Shown here: positions 44,644 to 53,700 of the stretch, in pieces
How the letters are laid out: each line of letters opens with the position of its first letter
How positions within the stretch are numbered: position 1 is the first letter of the stretch
NCBI RefSeq assembly: GCF_039710355.1
Contig: NZ_JBDKWZ010000001.1
Coordinates: 1-64,000, forward strand
Length of the DNA: 64,000 nucleotides
Direction: 5' to 3'
Source of the DNA: Rapidithrix thailandica
GTDB lineage: Bacteria > Bacteroidota > Bacteroidia > Cytophagales > Flammeovirgaceae
The notes under the pieces: generated by a model
Told to the model about the DNA's origin: nothing
What the model saw: only the letters and a program-made list of their open reading frames with translations
The model's database searches: none
Position numbers and translations under genes: made by a program

Positions 44644-44793
44644 ATGAAATTAAAACATCTGAGACTACTGGGCTTTTTGGGCTTCGTTGGGTTCTTACCC
44701 TATCTCATGGAGGTCCCTGATTATATAAAAGTATTCAAGCTTTTTTTCTTTTTCTTTTGGGCAGAAGGAGCTTATAAATTTTTCAAAATATGA
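44644..44793 (+). CDS. 49-residue membrane peptide, candidate immunity protein
   Basis: Short frame from ATG 44644 to TGA 44791-44793. It encodes a basic N-terminus (MKLKHLR), a first hydrophobic stretch (LLGFLGFVGFLPYLM) and a second (VFKLFFFFFWAEGAY), so probably two short membrane helices. Its TGA overlaps the ATG of the DCC gene (ATGA), strong evidence of real translation coupling. No profile is recognised; the GFLGFxGFLP pattern recalls small membrane proteins near bacteriocin immunity genes in Firmicutes. An immunity or accessory role is inference. Confidence 0.6.
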   Translation: MKLKHLRLLGFLGFVGFLPYLMEVPDYIKVFKLFFFFFWAEGAYKFFKI

Positions 44794-45182
44794 AAAAAAT
44801 CGTAATTTTCGATGGAGACTGTCCTTTCTGCAACCGGTCGGTGATGTGGTTGGCAGAGATGGACACTGACAATGATTTTTTATTTGTGTCTAATTTATCT
44901 CAAAAAGGAAGAGAAATTTTGAACCGGCATCACCTTGAACGGGTAACCCTTGATTCGATCATTGTATGGGTGGAGGGGCGCTTTTATACAAAGGCAAAGG
45001 CCATTGCCGTCTATTTAACTGAAACAAATAAATGGCCTGTGTTGCAGTTCATTTTGAAAATTACGCCATCGTGTATTTCCAACTTTTTGTACGATATGGT
45101 CGCCTCTGTCCGGAAGAAAATTATCCGGAATAGTTGTGCCTTGCCAGAACAAAAGATTAGGACAAAGTTTATCATACAGTAG
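44790..45182 (+). CDS. DCC-family thiol-disulfide oxidoreductase-like protein (DUF393)
   Basis: 130 residues. The N-terminal DGDCPFCNRSVMWL is the hallmark DxxCxxC motif of the DCC/DUF393 family, a thioredoxin-like fold, and the length is typical. No signal peptide, so cytosolic. DCC proteins often occur next to or fused with HTTM proteins, which fits the gene two positions upstream. Start overlaps the 49-residue peptide gene by four bases. Its redox role in peptide maturation is inferred; the precursor's predicted mature part has no Cys, so a disulfide there is unlikely. Confidence 0.88.
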   Translation: MKKIVIFDGDCPFCNRSVMWLAEMDTDNDFLFVSNLSQKGREILNRHHLERVTLDSIIVWVEGRFYTKAKAIAVYLTETNKWPVLQFILKITPSCISNFLYDMVASVRKKIIRNSCALPEQKIRTKFIIQ

Positions 45183-45273
45183 CTCTATACGGTAAGGCAT
45201 AATGGATTGCATGAGGCATTTCTTCAAAAATCAGGAAGGCAAATACTTCTTTAACTATAAAATAGTTTGAATC

Positions 45274-45804
45274 ATGTTAAAAAGCAGTGCGAATGAATCG
45301 TTGCTCAATACCGCATTAATCCTGGCATTAGCGAGTGTGTTTACATGCTATCTCATTGCAAATTTGACTTTGCAAGAAGGCTTTAGCCAAATCGAGTTTT
45401 CCATGATGGCACTCATGCCGGGAGTGGTATTTTTCTTTTGTACCTTTATTGGAGGGATTTATGGGCTGATGCTGTACCGCAAGCATTGTTTTAAAGAAGA
45501 AAAACAGCCTTCTACATGGTTGGCTCTGGGCATACTCTTGCTGGGTCTTTTGGTAGTGACCGGGTTGCTGGATGCCCTGTACTTTTTTGTCATAGACAAA
45601 AGCCTGTCTCAAGAATTTGCCAATGGGTTTCAATTATATATGGGGATGGAGCAAGAGGAGTTAGAGGGTTTTGCCGAGCTCCCTTTTCTGATGCAAAATG
45701 GAGCCGTCTCCATAGGGGCTATTGTAATGGCCTTACTATTGGCTACTCCCATTGCCAATTCCCTGGCCAAAAAACCTGAGGAGAAAAACCCTGCCATGAT
45801 GTAG
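45274..45804 (+). CDS. Four-helix membrane protein (DUF4199-like)
   Basis: 176 residues with four hydrophobic segments near 13-32, 44-63, 84-107 and 143-163 and a soluble stretch after the third. The size and layout match DUF4199 proteins common in Bacteroidota, of unknown function. It begins 91 bases after the DCC gene in the same direction; whether it belongs to the SDP-like locus (for example as an additional immunity protein) is undecided. Confidence 0.6.
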   Translation: MLKSSANESLLNTALILALASVFTCYLIANLTLQEGFSQIEFSMMALMPGVVFFFCTFIGGIYGLMLYRKHCFKEEKQPSTWLALGILLLGLLVVTGLLDALYFFVIDKSLSQEFANGFQLYMGMEQEELEGFAELPFLMQNGAVSIGAIVMALLLATPIANSLAKKPEEKNPAMM

Positions 45805-46152
45805 GGGGGCACCATTCATATTGAACGAATGCATTAGTGACTTCAAAGAGGGGGAAGGAAGGGGGAGAACGTTTTATATAACAAAGTATAAGAATGACTC
45901 TGGTCTTTGGTTAGACACAGGGTTCTTTGAGTGAATACCCTCTTGCCTTCCTCTCTACCTTTACGACTTTGGACTTTCTCGCACCCGCCACTTGAAAGGA
46001 GCTTAGTTCTTTAGACCCAATTTTATTGGGTCATATTGTCTGTAAATGTGTTAAGTATATAAAATTAACAAAACATTTTAAGTGACTTTATCGAAGCTTA
46101 ATTAGCTTTGCGATGCATTAACTTTCGAATTAGTATTAAACTCCTAAAATTC
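45805..46152. other. Intergenic region before the T9SS cargo gene
   Basis: 348 bases. Only a promoter-like TAGCTTTG at 46103-46110 was noted. Confidence 0.4.
46103..46110 (+). promoter_or_regulatory. Putative -7 element for the T9SS cargo gene
   Basis: TAGCTTTG matches TAnnTTTG, 42 bases before the ATG at 46153. No clear -33 TTG was found. Confidence 0.35.
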
Positions 46153-47445
46153 ATGCATTTCAAAGCACTTCCTGTTTGGATTACGTTCTGTTTAGTAATC
46201 TTTTCCTTTGGCTATGCCCATTCCTAGTGTCAAACCGTTCAGGCCGGAGCCTGGGAAGATCCCGCTACATGGGGTGGCACCTTACCCACATCAACTTGTA
46301 ACGTGACCATCAGTCATAACGTAACGTTAAACTCTTCGCCTACCATTGAGTCGCTTCAATACACGGATGTTGGCGCGGGCAACCCAACTTTTACTGTACA
46401 GTCAGGAGTGTTGGCGATTACAGATAGTTATACCATTACCCGTGGAGTGACCAACATCAATGCCGGGGGCAAAATTCAGGTAAACGGGTTAATGACCATT
46501 ACTTCCGGGATTGCTGTAGTCAATGTATATGGTACGTTAGATATAGAACACCTTACGATGGGAGGAAACAATACGCTAAATGTAAAAAATACTGGTTATA
46601 TCACCGTCAACCAGGATGTGGACCTTACCAATGGAAAAATAACCATTGATGAGGGAGGGTTTATGGATGTAAAGGGAGATTACAATACTTCCGGGGGAGC
46701 TACGACTACCTTAAACGGTACTTTAAACGTGGGACAAGAGTTGAACTTTGCAAATGACAGTAATGATATCACTGGAGACGGTACCGGGAGCATCTACTAT
46801 CCGGCGATTTCTTGTCCTGCCTGGATTACAAACAATGGCCATACCTGTGAAGATTATTTGATAAGTGGGGTCAATATTTCTACTGAACCCTTGCCAGTGA
46901 CCTATATGTATTTCCACGCTACTCTACAATCTCCTACAGTATTGCTGGAATGGGCTACCGCTACAGAAGTTAACAATGCGTATTTTGTCATTGAACGTGC
47001 AGGCTTTGAGGGGCACTTTGTAAAATTAGCAAAAATCCCAGGCGGTGGAACTACCTCTTCTCTGCAAAAATACCAATGGAGAGATGATGCGCCTCTTTCC
47101 GGAAGGTCTTATTACCGGATCAGACAAGTGGATTTTGATGGTCAAAACGCTTATACCCCTGTAGTGACCATGAATACTGTTCAGCCCGAAAAAACCGTAT
47201 TGTTTCCTAACCCGGTGGCTATGGGAGAAAGCTTTTCTTTGAAGGGAGCTTTTCATCGAGAAGAAGTTGTGAAAGTAACAATTATCGGGGTGGGCGGGCA
47301 AATGTTATTTCGGAAACAATATCTCGTAAAAGAAAACCCATCACTTGATTTTAATACAGCCACCATAGGCTTGGCGAAAGGAATGTATTGGGTGAAAGTA
47401 GTTGCAACAGGGAGTCACTCAGTCCATAAACTGCTGGTACGGTAA
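46153..47445 (+). pseudogene. T9SS-secreted cargo protein interrupted by an in-frame TAG
   Basis: From ATG 46153 a signal peptide (MHFKALPVWITFCLVIFSF, then GYAHS) runs into TAG at 46225-46227, codon 25. The same frame then continues uninterrupted to 47445 (CQTVQAGAWEDPATWGG...). The body is a repetitive Gly/Asn/Thr-rich beta-helix-like region (about residues 50-240), and the C-terminus is a type A T9SS sorting domain (VLFPNPVAMGESF ... GMYWVKV ... HKLLVR). A GTG at 46303 could start a shorter protein but it would lack export. The simplest reading is a single nonsense mutation that silenced the gene; TAG readthrough or a sequencing error are alternatives. Confidence 0.8.
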
Positions 47446-47543
47446 CCCTGGTTTTACGGAAGTAATTGTATTTATTTTACTCCTTTTATTGGGTAGTGAA
47501 GTCTTTCTTCGAAAACACCGGAGAAAGGCTTTTTTGTTTGCAC

Positions 47544-47571
47544 TTGAATTCCTGAGAAAATCTTACCTTTG
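47544..47571 (+). promoter_or_regulatory. Promoter of the RarD-like transporter gene
   Basis: TTG at 47544-47546, 17 bases, then TACCTTTG at 47564-47571, an exact -7 consensus, 26 bases before the ATG. Confidence 0.55.
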
Positions 47572-47597
47572 TTCTCACTTTTTTAACCAGTTTAACC

Positions 47598-48518
47598 ATG
47601 GAAAACCCAAAACACTATTTAGCAGGAGTGGGGGCATTTGTGATATGGGGATTTTTTTCTGTTCCCTTGCGGGCACTTAAGGCTTTCTCTGCCGGAGAAA
47701 TCCTGTATTTCCGGATTTTATTTTCCGTGCTCTTCCTGTCAATTATCTTATTTAGCTTTAGAAAAGCTTCACTCAAAAAAGACTGGGCTTATTTTCGTAG
47801 TATGTCCGGCTCGAAGAAGTGGAAAGTCTTGGGCCTGACCCTAGCCGGCGGTTTGTTACTGACAATCAATTGGCTGGTGTTTATTTACACAGTTAATTAT
47901 GTCAATGTCAAGACGGCTTCATTCTCTTACCTGATTTGTCCGGTAATGACGGCCGCTTTAGGGTATGTAATTATTAAAGAAAAGTTGGAACCGCTCCAAT
48001 GGATTGCCGTAGGATTGTGTGCCCTCAGTTGTGCATTGATCGGCATGAGTTCGTTTCAAGAGTTGGGCTATAGTGTTGTGACAGCATTGAGTTTTGCCTT
48101 GTACTTAATCTCACAAAGAAAGAATCAAGAGTTTGACCGCTTATTTGTTTTGGGGGTTCAGATGTTATTTGCCTTATTGGTATTAAGTTTTGGAATTAAT
48201 CATTTGGTGGGGCATGTGCCTGCTTCGGGTTTGTTTTACGAAATCATTATTTTAATTGCCATAGGCTTTACCATCATTCCTCTTTTTCTCAATTTATTTG
48301 CCTTGCAACAGGTGAACTCTGCCACCATTGGAATTCTCATGTACATCAATCCCATGCTGAACTTTGTATTGGCATTCACTCTTTTTGACGAGCAAGTAGA
48401 TCTGACGCAGTTACTGGGCTATGTGATTATTTTTATAGGCTTGTTTTTATTCAATTATCAAAATATTCGCAAACTTCAGGGGAAGTGGGTAGGAGTAAAA
48501 AGAACCACTAGTCATTAA
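47598..48518 (+). CDS. EamA-family transporter, RarD-like
   Basis: 306 residues with ten predicted hydrophobic segments, the DMT-superfamily layout. RarD-type signatures are visible: VIWGFFSVPLRALKAFSA near the N-terminus, NWLVFIYTVNYVNVKTASF mid-first repeat, and LMYINPMLNFVLAFTLFDE in the second. It is an inner-membrane carrier of unknown substrate. It has its own promoter-like element and a strong terminator, so it is monocistronic. Confidence 0.88.
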   Translation: MENPKHYLAGVGAFVIWGFFSVPLRALKAFSAGEILYFRILFSVLFLSIILFSFRKASLKKDWAYFRSMSGSKKWKVLGLTLAGGLLLTINWLVFIYTVNYVNVKTASFSYLICPVMTAALGYVIIKEKLEPLQWIAVGLCALSCALIGMSSFQELGYSVVTALSFALYLISQRKNQEFDRLFVLGVQMLFALLVLSFGINHLVGHVPASGLFYEIIILIAIGFTIIPLFLNLFALQQVNSATIGILMYINPMLNFVLAFTLFDEQVDLTQLLGYVIIFIGLFLFNYQNIRKLQGKWVGVKRTTSH

Positions 48519-48540
48519 TACGTTTTTAGAAAATCAAAGT

Positions 48541-48585
48541 AAAGGCCTTGGAAGTAGGGGATACATACTTCCAAGGCCTTTTTTA
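48541..48585 (+). terminator. Rho-independent terminator of the RarD-like gene
   Basis: Perfect 16-bp stem AAAGGCCTTGGAAGTA (48541-48556) with its complement at 48566-48581, 9-base loop, then TTT. Symmetric flanks allow bidirectional action. Confidence 0.93.
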
Positions 48586-48759
48586 TAAGCTTATATCTCT
48601 TTACAAAGCTTGTACTTCCTTGTACCGTTAACAGATTAATAGTAAGGCTTTTGGAAATAATTTAGAAATTATAGTATATTTAACAACCGGTCTTATGACT
48701 ATGAATGAAAAAAATTAAGGGTCTTTTCTGAATTTTTGGATGGAACCTATGAGGTAAAT

Positions 48760-49362
48760 ATGAAAAACCAACTAGCTTCGGAACTCAAAAAAGGGAACTG
48801 CGATGCATTAAAAGAAGTGTACAACAAGTATTGGTACAGGTTGTACAGGCTCTCTATGAAATATCTTTCCAACCAGGAGGATGCCGAAGAAGCCGTGCAG
48901 GATGTAATGTTAAAATTATGGAAGTATAGAGAGAACATCCGGGAAGATAAAGAACTGGATGGGTACTTGTTAAAAATTGCACAAAATACATTGCTCAATA
49001 CCTTACGAAAGAAAAAACTGTCCATGGTTCCGTTGACCGGTGATACTGTACTTTCTTACCAGGCTTGTACCACAGAGCATGAAGTGTTGGCCAACGAGCT
49101 GGAAAATATTTCGGAAGAACTTCTTTCACAATTATCCCCCCGTAGATATAAAATATTTTGCTTGAGCCGGAAGAAGGGCTTAAGTTATGAGGAAATTGCC
49201 AAGAAGCTGAATATCTCCAAAAAGACAGTGGAAAATCAGATGTTTTTTACCTTGAGTTACCTCCGGAAAAAACTCAAGGAGTACCGCCATGCACATTTGT
49301 CGATAATGCTTATTGGTATGGTATGGTTTTACCATATTGTGCAAAAAATATTGGATTCTTGA
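48760..49362 (+). CDS. ECF RNA polymerase sigma factor, system 2
   Basis: 200 residues from the ATG at 48760 (an in-frame TTG at 48736 is less likely). Region 2: YNKYWYRLYRLSMKYL and AEEAVQDVMLKLWKYREN. Region 4: LSPRRYKIFCLSRKKGL and the helix-turn-helix IAKKLNISKKTVENQ. After region 4 there is a hydrophobic C-terminal segment (LSIMLIGMVWFYHIV), long enough to be a membrane-associating helix. A strong terminator follows directly, so it is probably transcribed apart from the FecR gene that lies 241 bases downstream. Confidence 0.92.
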   Translation: MKNQLASELKKGNCDALKEVYNKYWYRLYRLSMKYLSNQEDAEEAVQDVMLKLWKYRENIREDKELDGYLLKIAQNTLLNTLRKKKLSMVPLTGDTVLSYQACTTEHEVLANELENISEELLSQLSPRRYKIFCLSRKKGLSYEEIAKKLNISKKTVENQMFFTLSYLRKKLKEYRHAHLSIMLIGMVWFYHIVQKILDS

Positions 49363-49378
49363 AAAGATTTTTTTTGTC

Positions 49379-49415
49379 AAAAAAGCCCTTTATAGTTCGT
49401 ATGAAGGGCTTTTTT
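49379..49415 (+). terminator. Rho-independent terminator after sigma factor 2
   Basis: Perfect 12-bp stem AAAAAAGCCCTT (49379-49390) with AAGGGCTTTTTT (49404-49415), 13-base loop, ending in a T run. Confidence 0.88.
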
Positions 49416-49603
49416 ATTTCTTTGGGGAAAAAAGTGAATTTTTTTTGATACCTCGATAGGTACTTTGCCCGCTTTCCTGTGTACTTCCTTTATAGAGAGG
49501 CCGAAAGAGGATGATGGGAGGATTTTGAAGCCTCTTTGATGGAGAAAAAAACTTACTTTTCATAAGGAAGCGTAAGCGAAATTTGAATCTAAACTTCCAT
49601 TAG

Positions 49604-50665
49604 ATGGAACCCAAAAAAACAACAATAGAGCAATTGTTAAACAAATTCCGGAAGGGAGAATGCACGCTCCAAGAACTGGAGAAAGTGCAAGAATGGATGG
49701 CTGACCCTGCGAATGAAGGAAAGGTGAAGGCTATGATGGAAGAAGACTTTCAGGAAACCAACACAGACTATACAGCAACCGAAAATGAGAACATTGTCAA
49801 AGGGGAAATTTGGGGGCGAATTGCTCAACAGTTACCTATGAAGCCCAAAAGTACTCAAAACTCCTCCATTCAAATTCACAGAGGTGGTGAGCGGGGCAAT
49901 TGGTATAAGTGGGCAGGAATAGCTGCGATATTGATTCCTATACTATTGAGTATTACCGTTTACCGTTTGGCTTACTTGCCTCAAGAGAAGTCCGGAGAGT
50001 CTCAGTTAACTATAGAAGAGGCCTTGTACAGTAGTCAAACACTTTCCGGAGAAAAAAAGACACTCAAACTTCCGGACGGATCGGTAGTGAAGTTGAATGC
50101 CCGGTCCAAAGTTTCGTTTTCCGAGGACTTTTTGCGGGCCCGGGAACGCGAAGTGTTTTTAGAAGGGGAGGCGTTTTTTGAGGTGGTCAAAAATGGAAAA
50201 CCCTTCTTGGTAAAAACCCGCAGGGCAGTCGTCAAGGTGTTGGGAACGAGTTTTAATGTCAATGATATTGAAGGGCATAACAAGGTGCAGGTTGCGGTCG
50301 CTACAGGCAAAGTAGCGGTGGAAGTCAGTCAGGACACTGTCATGTTGGAACCGGGTAGAATGGCAGTATATGACGAAGAAAAGCAAGCTACCTGTGTGGT
50401 TTCTTTCGCTAATGGAGAAGATGTGTTTGGCTGGAAAGACGGGATATTAAAATTTAATAATAACTCTTTTGAAGAAGTAATTGAACAGCTCTCAAACTGG
50501 TACGGAGTGGAGTTTGTAATTCATCCTGGCTTTCAAATTTCCAGAAACTGGTATAACGGGCGCTTTGAAAACCAATCGCTGAAAGGCGTGTTGGAAGGGT
50601 TAAGTTATGCAGGGAGGTTTCAATACAAAATCATTAATAAGAAAGTAGAGATTTATTCAAAATAA
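49604..50665 (+). CDS. FecR-family anti-sigma factor, system 2
   Basis: 353 residues. N-terminal cytosolic domain (LLNKFRKGECTLQELEKVQ), one transmembrane helix (YKWAGIAAILIPILLSITV, about 103-121), periplasmic FecR domain (KLPDGSVVKLNARSKVSFSE, LEGEAFFEVVKNGKPF, VVKVLGTSFNVND) and a C-terminal DUF4974-like domain (FEEVIEQLSNWYGVEFVI). It relays the state of the neighbouring SusC STN domain to the sigma factor encoded upstream. A terminator separates it from that sigma gene, so it likely has its own promoter. Confidence 0.93.
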   Translation: MEPKKTTIEQLLNKFRKGECTLQELEKVQEWMADPANEGKVKAMMEEDFQETNTDYTATENENIVKGEIWGRIAQQLPMKPKSTQNSSIQIHRGGERGNWYKWAGIAAILIPILLSITVYRLAYLPQEKSGESQLTIEEALYSSQTLSGEKKTLKLPDGSVVKLNARSKVSFSEDFLRAREREVFLEGEAFFEVVKNGKPFLVKTRRAVVKVLGTSFNVNDIEGHNKVQVAVATGKVAVEVSQDTVMLEPGRMAVYDEEKQATCVVSFANGEDVFGWKDGILKFNNNSFEEVIEQLSNWYGVEFVIHPGFQISRNWYNGRFENQSLKGVLEGLSYAGRFQYKIINKKVEIYSK

Positions 50666-50709
50666 TATTTTGCAGCATATGGATACTAGCTAAGTGCTTT
50701 TCAAAAAAA

Positions 50710-50758
50710 TACCGGCAAGCAGGAAAGAAATTTTGGCCGATTTCAATGCTTGCCGGTA
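50710..50758 (+). promoter_or_regulatory. Hairpin in the FecR-SusC gap, system 2
   Basis: Perfect 12-bp stem TACCGGCAAGCA (50710-50721) with TGCTTGCCGGTA (50747-50758), 25-base loop, 35 bases before the susC ATG. There is no T run after it on the plus strand, so a leader structure is more likely than a terminator for this strand. Confidence 0.55.
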
Positions 50759-50793
50759 GATAAACTATTCGTTCATCTTAACTTCTTAAAAAT

Positions 50794-53700
50794 ATGAAAA
50801 GAAAAATACTTAAGCAAGCCGTGTTTATGTCCAAAACAGCATTTTACGGTCTGGTCTTGCACATGATATTAGCAGGTTTGTTAGTTGCCAAAGCGAGTAA
50901 CGGCCAGAAATTGAGCATAGATGATATTTACCTTAGCATCGATGCGAAAAATGAGAAAATAACGCAGGTGTTGACTAAGATTGAGAGGAAAACTCCATTT
51001 GAATTTTCCTACTTCGGAACCATTACGAACAAAAGCCAACGAGTTACCTTTTCGGCCAATAACTTGAGCCTGAGAGAAGTGCTGGAACAAATCTCCCTAC
51101 AGACAGGCTTTGGGTTTAAAAGGGTCAATGACAATATTTTTGTCGATCGTTTGGATCAAAAAGAACCTTCTGTGGACGATGAATGGGCAGGGCAAGAGAA
51201 GGTTACGGTTAGCGGAATCGTAACTTCCGCAGAAGATCAAGTACCCTTGCCGGGGGTCAGTATTATAGTGAAAGGAACGTCGTTGGGTACCATTACCGAT
51301 GTCAATGGAAAATATATGCTAACAGTAGAGGAAGGAGATGTGTTGAAGTTTAGCTATGTAGGTTTTCAAGACCAGGAAGTGACTGTGGCTGACCAGACAG
51401 TGATCAATATCACCTTGGAAACAGACTTTGAACAATTGGAAGAAATAGTAGTAGTGGGGTATGGAGAGCAAAAGAAAAGCCTGGTGACCGGAGCCATTTC
51501 CTCTATCAAAGCTTCCGAATTATCCTCTGTATCCAATACCCGGGTAGAACAAGCGCTGCAAGGTAGAACTGCCGGGGTATCCGTATTGCCCAATTCCGGT
51601 TCGCCCGGTAGCGGTATGAAAGTACGTATCCGGGGTACGGGTTCCAACCAGGGTTCCGACCCTTTATACATCATTGACGGGGTGCGTGCAGGGAGTATGG
51701 AATACCTGAGCCCTACGGAAATTGAGTCCATTGAAGTGCTAAAAGATGCGGCCTCCGCAGCGATTTACGGTGCCGAAGGGGCCAATGGAGTAGTAATCAT
51801 CACTACCAAAACCGGAAAGGCAAATGATCCTAAAATCAACTATTCTTTTCAGTATGGGCAGCAATCGATAGGAGATAATATTGAAATGATGAATGCCCAA
51901 CAATACCAGCAATACCTGGAAGAAGCAAATGTTCCCATCCGTCCGACAATTGACGATGTACAAGGCATCAGCGGAACGAATTGGTTTGATGAAGTATTTG
52001 AAAATGCTCCCCAACAAAGGCATTCTTTGACCTTTAGTGGCGGAAATGATAATTCTACATATCTGGTCAGTGGTAGCTATTTTGCCCAAGAAGGTATTGC
52101 GGGAGGCGACAAGTCAAAATTTGAGCGTTTTACCGTACGGGTGAATTCCGATCATAAAATCAAACCCTGGTTGAAAATCGGAGAACGCTTTTCCTATTCG
52201 CATTTCGATCGCAGTGGCATTGCCGAAGACGATGAATTTGGCTCGGTGATCAACAATACCTTAGCGTTTGACCCGGTCACCCCGGTAGCGTATACCGATG
52301 GGTTGCCTGCACATGTGGAAGCCGCATTGGCTGCCGGGCATCCTTTGGTGAAAAACTCGGCCGGATATTATTATGGGATCTCCAAATATCTGACAGGAGA
52401 ATACGGCAACCCTTTGGCACGCTTGGATTTGGAAAAAGGAAATACGGTACAAAATAAGATTGTCGGTAATTTTTATGCGGAATTAGAACCTGTGAAAGGC
52501 CTGAAAGTAACCTCACGGTTTGGTATAGACGCTTCTTTTTTAAGAGAGCATGACTGGACTCCTACCTATTGGTTTTCCTCGGAACGCTTGAATACCGTTG
52601 CGAACGGTTCGGACAAACAGGAAAATGCTTTTAGTTGGCAATGGGAAAATTTTGTCACCTATCAGAAAAGCTTTCAAGATCACAGTTTTACATTCTTGGC
52701 GGGGATGTCGGCAGTAAAGTGGCTGTACAACGACATCAATGGAAGTTATTCGGGTTTGTTCAAGGAGGATGAAAAATTCTCGTATGGAAATTATGTGCCG
52801 GACGACCAAGACCGGATCGGTAGCTATTCGGACACCAAAACACTCAGTTCTTATTTCGGGCGGGTTTCTTACGATTACAAAGGTAAGTACTTGTTTAATG
52901 CCACGGTCAGAAGAGACGGCTCTTCGTTGTTATCTCCCGGCAACCAATGGGGTACTTTTCCATCCGTATCGGCCGGTTGGGTACTGTCCAACGAAAGCTT
53001 TTACCCGGTTTCGGTAAGCAATGTCATGAGCCATGTAAAATTGCGTGCCAGTTGGGGGCAAAATGGTAACCTGGCCAACCTTTCCATTGGTCAATGGCTG
53101 GCGGGGATTTCTACCGAAGGGATCCGTTATCCAAACTCAGCCGGAAACTATCTGGTAGGGGCCAGTCTGACCAGTCTTAGCAACCCTGATTTGAGATGGG
53201 AAACCAGCGAGCAAATTGATGTGGGCGTAGAGTTAGGCTTTTTTAATGATCAATTGAATGTAGTGGTAGACTATTTTGAGAAAACCACCAAGGACTTGAT
53301 CACAACGGGAACGGCTCCTCTGTTTGCCGGTAAAGAATTGCCTTTTATCAATGGTGGTGATGTACAAAATAAGGGCTGGGAATTTGAAGTTTCCTACAGA
53401 AATTCAGCGACTAAAAGTTTTTCCTATGAAATAGCGGCAAACTACACCGCCATCAAAAACGAAGTGACATACCTGGACCCTAATGTAAACCGGATCACCG
53501 GCTCGGGAGTGGGGACAGGCTGGACGGCTACGATGTTTGAAGAAGGCTATCCGATCTGGTATTTCAGCGGCTACAAAACGGACGGGATTTTTCAGAATCA
53601 GGAGGAAATAGACGCTTATCTTACGTCTACGGGGATTACAGGGTATAGTCCAAGTCCCGGCGATCCTGTTGTAGTGGATGTGAACAAGGACCAGCAAATT

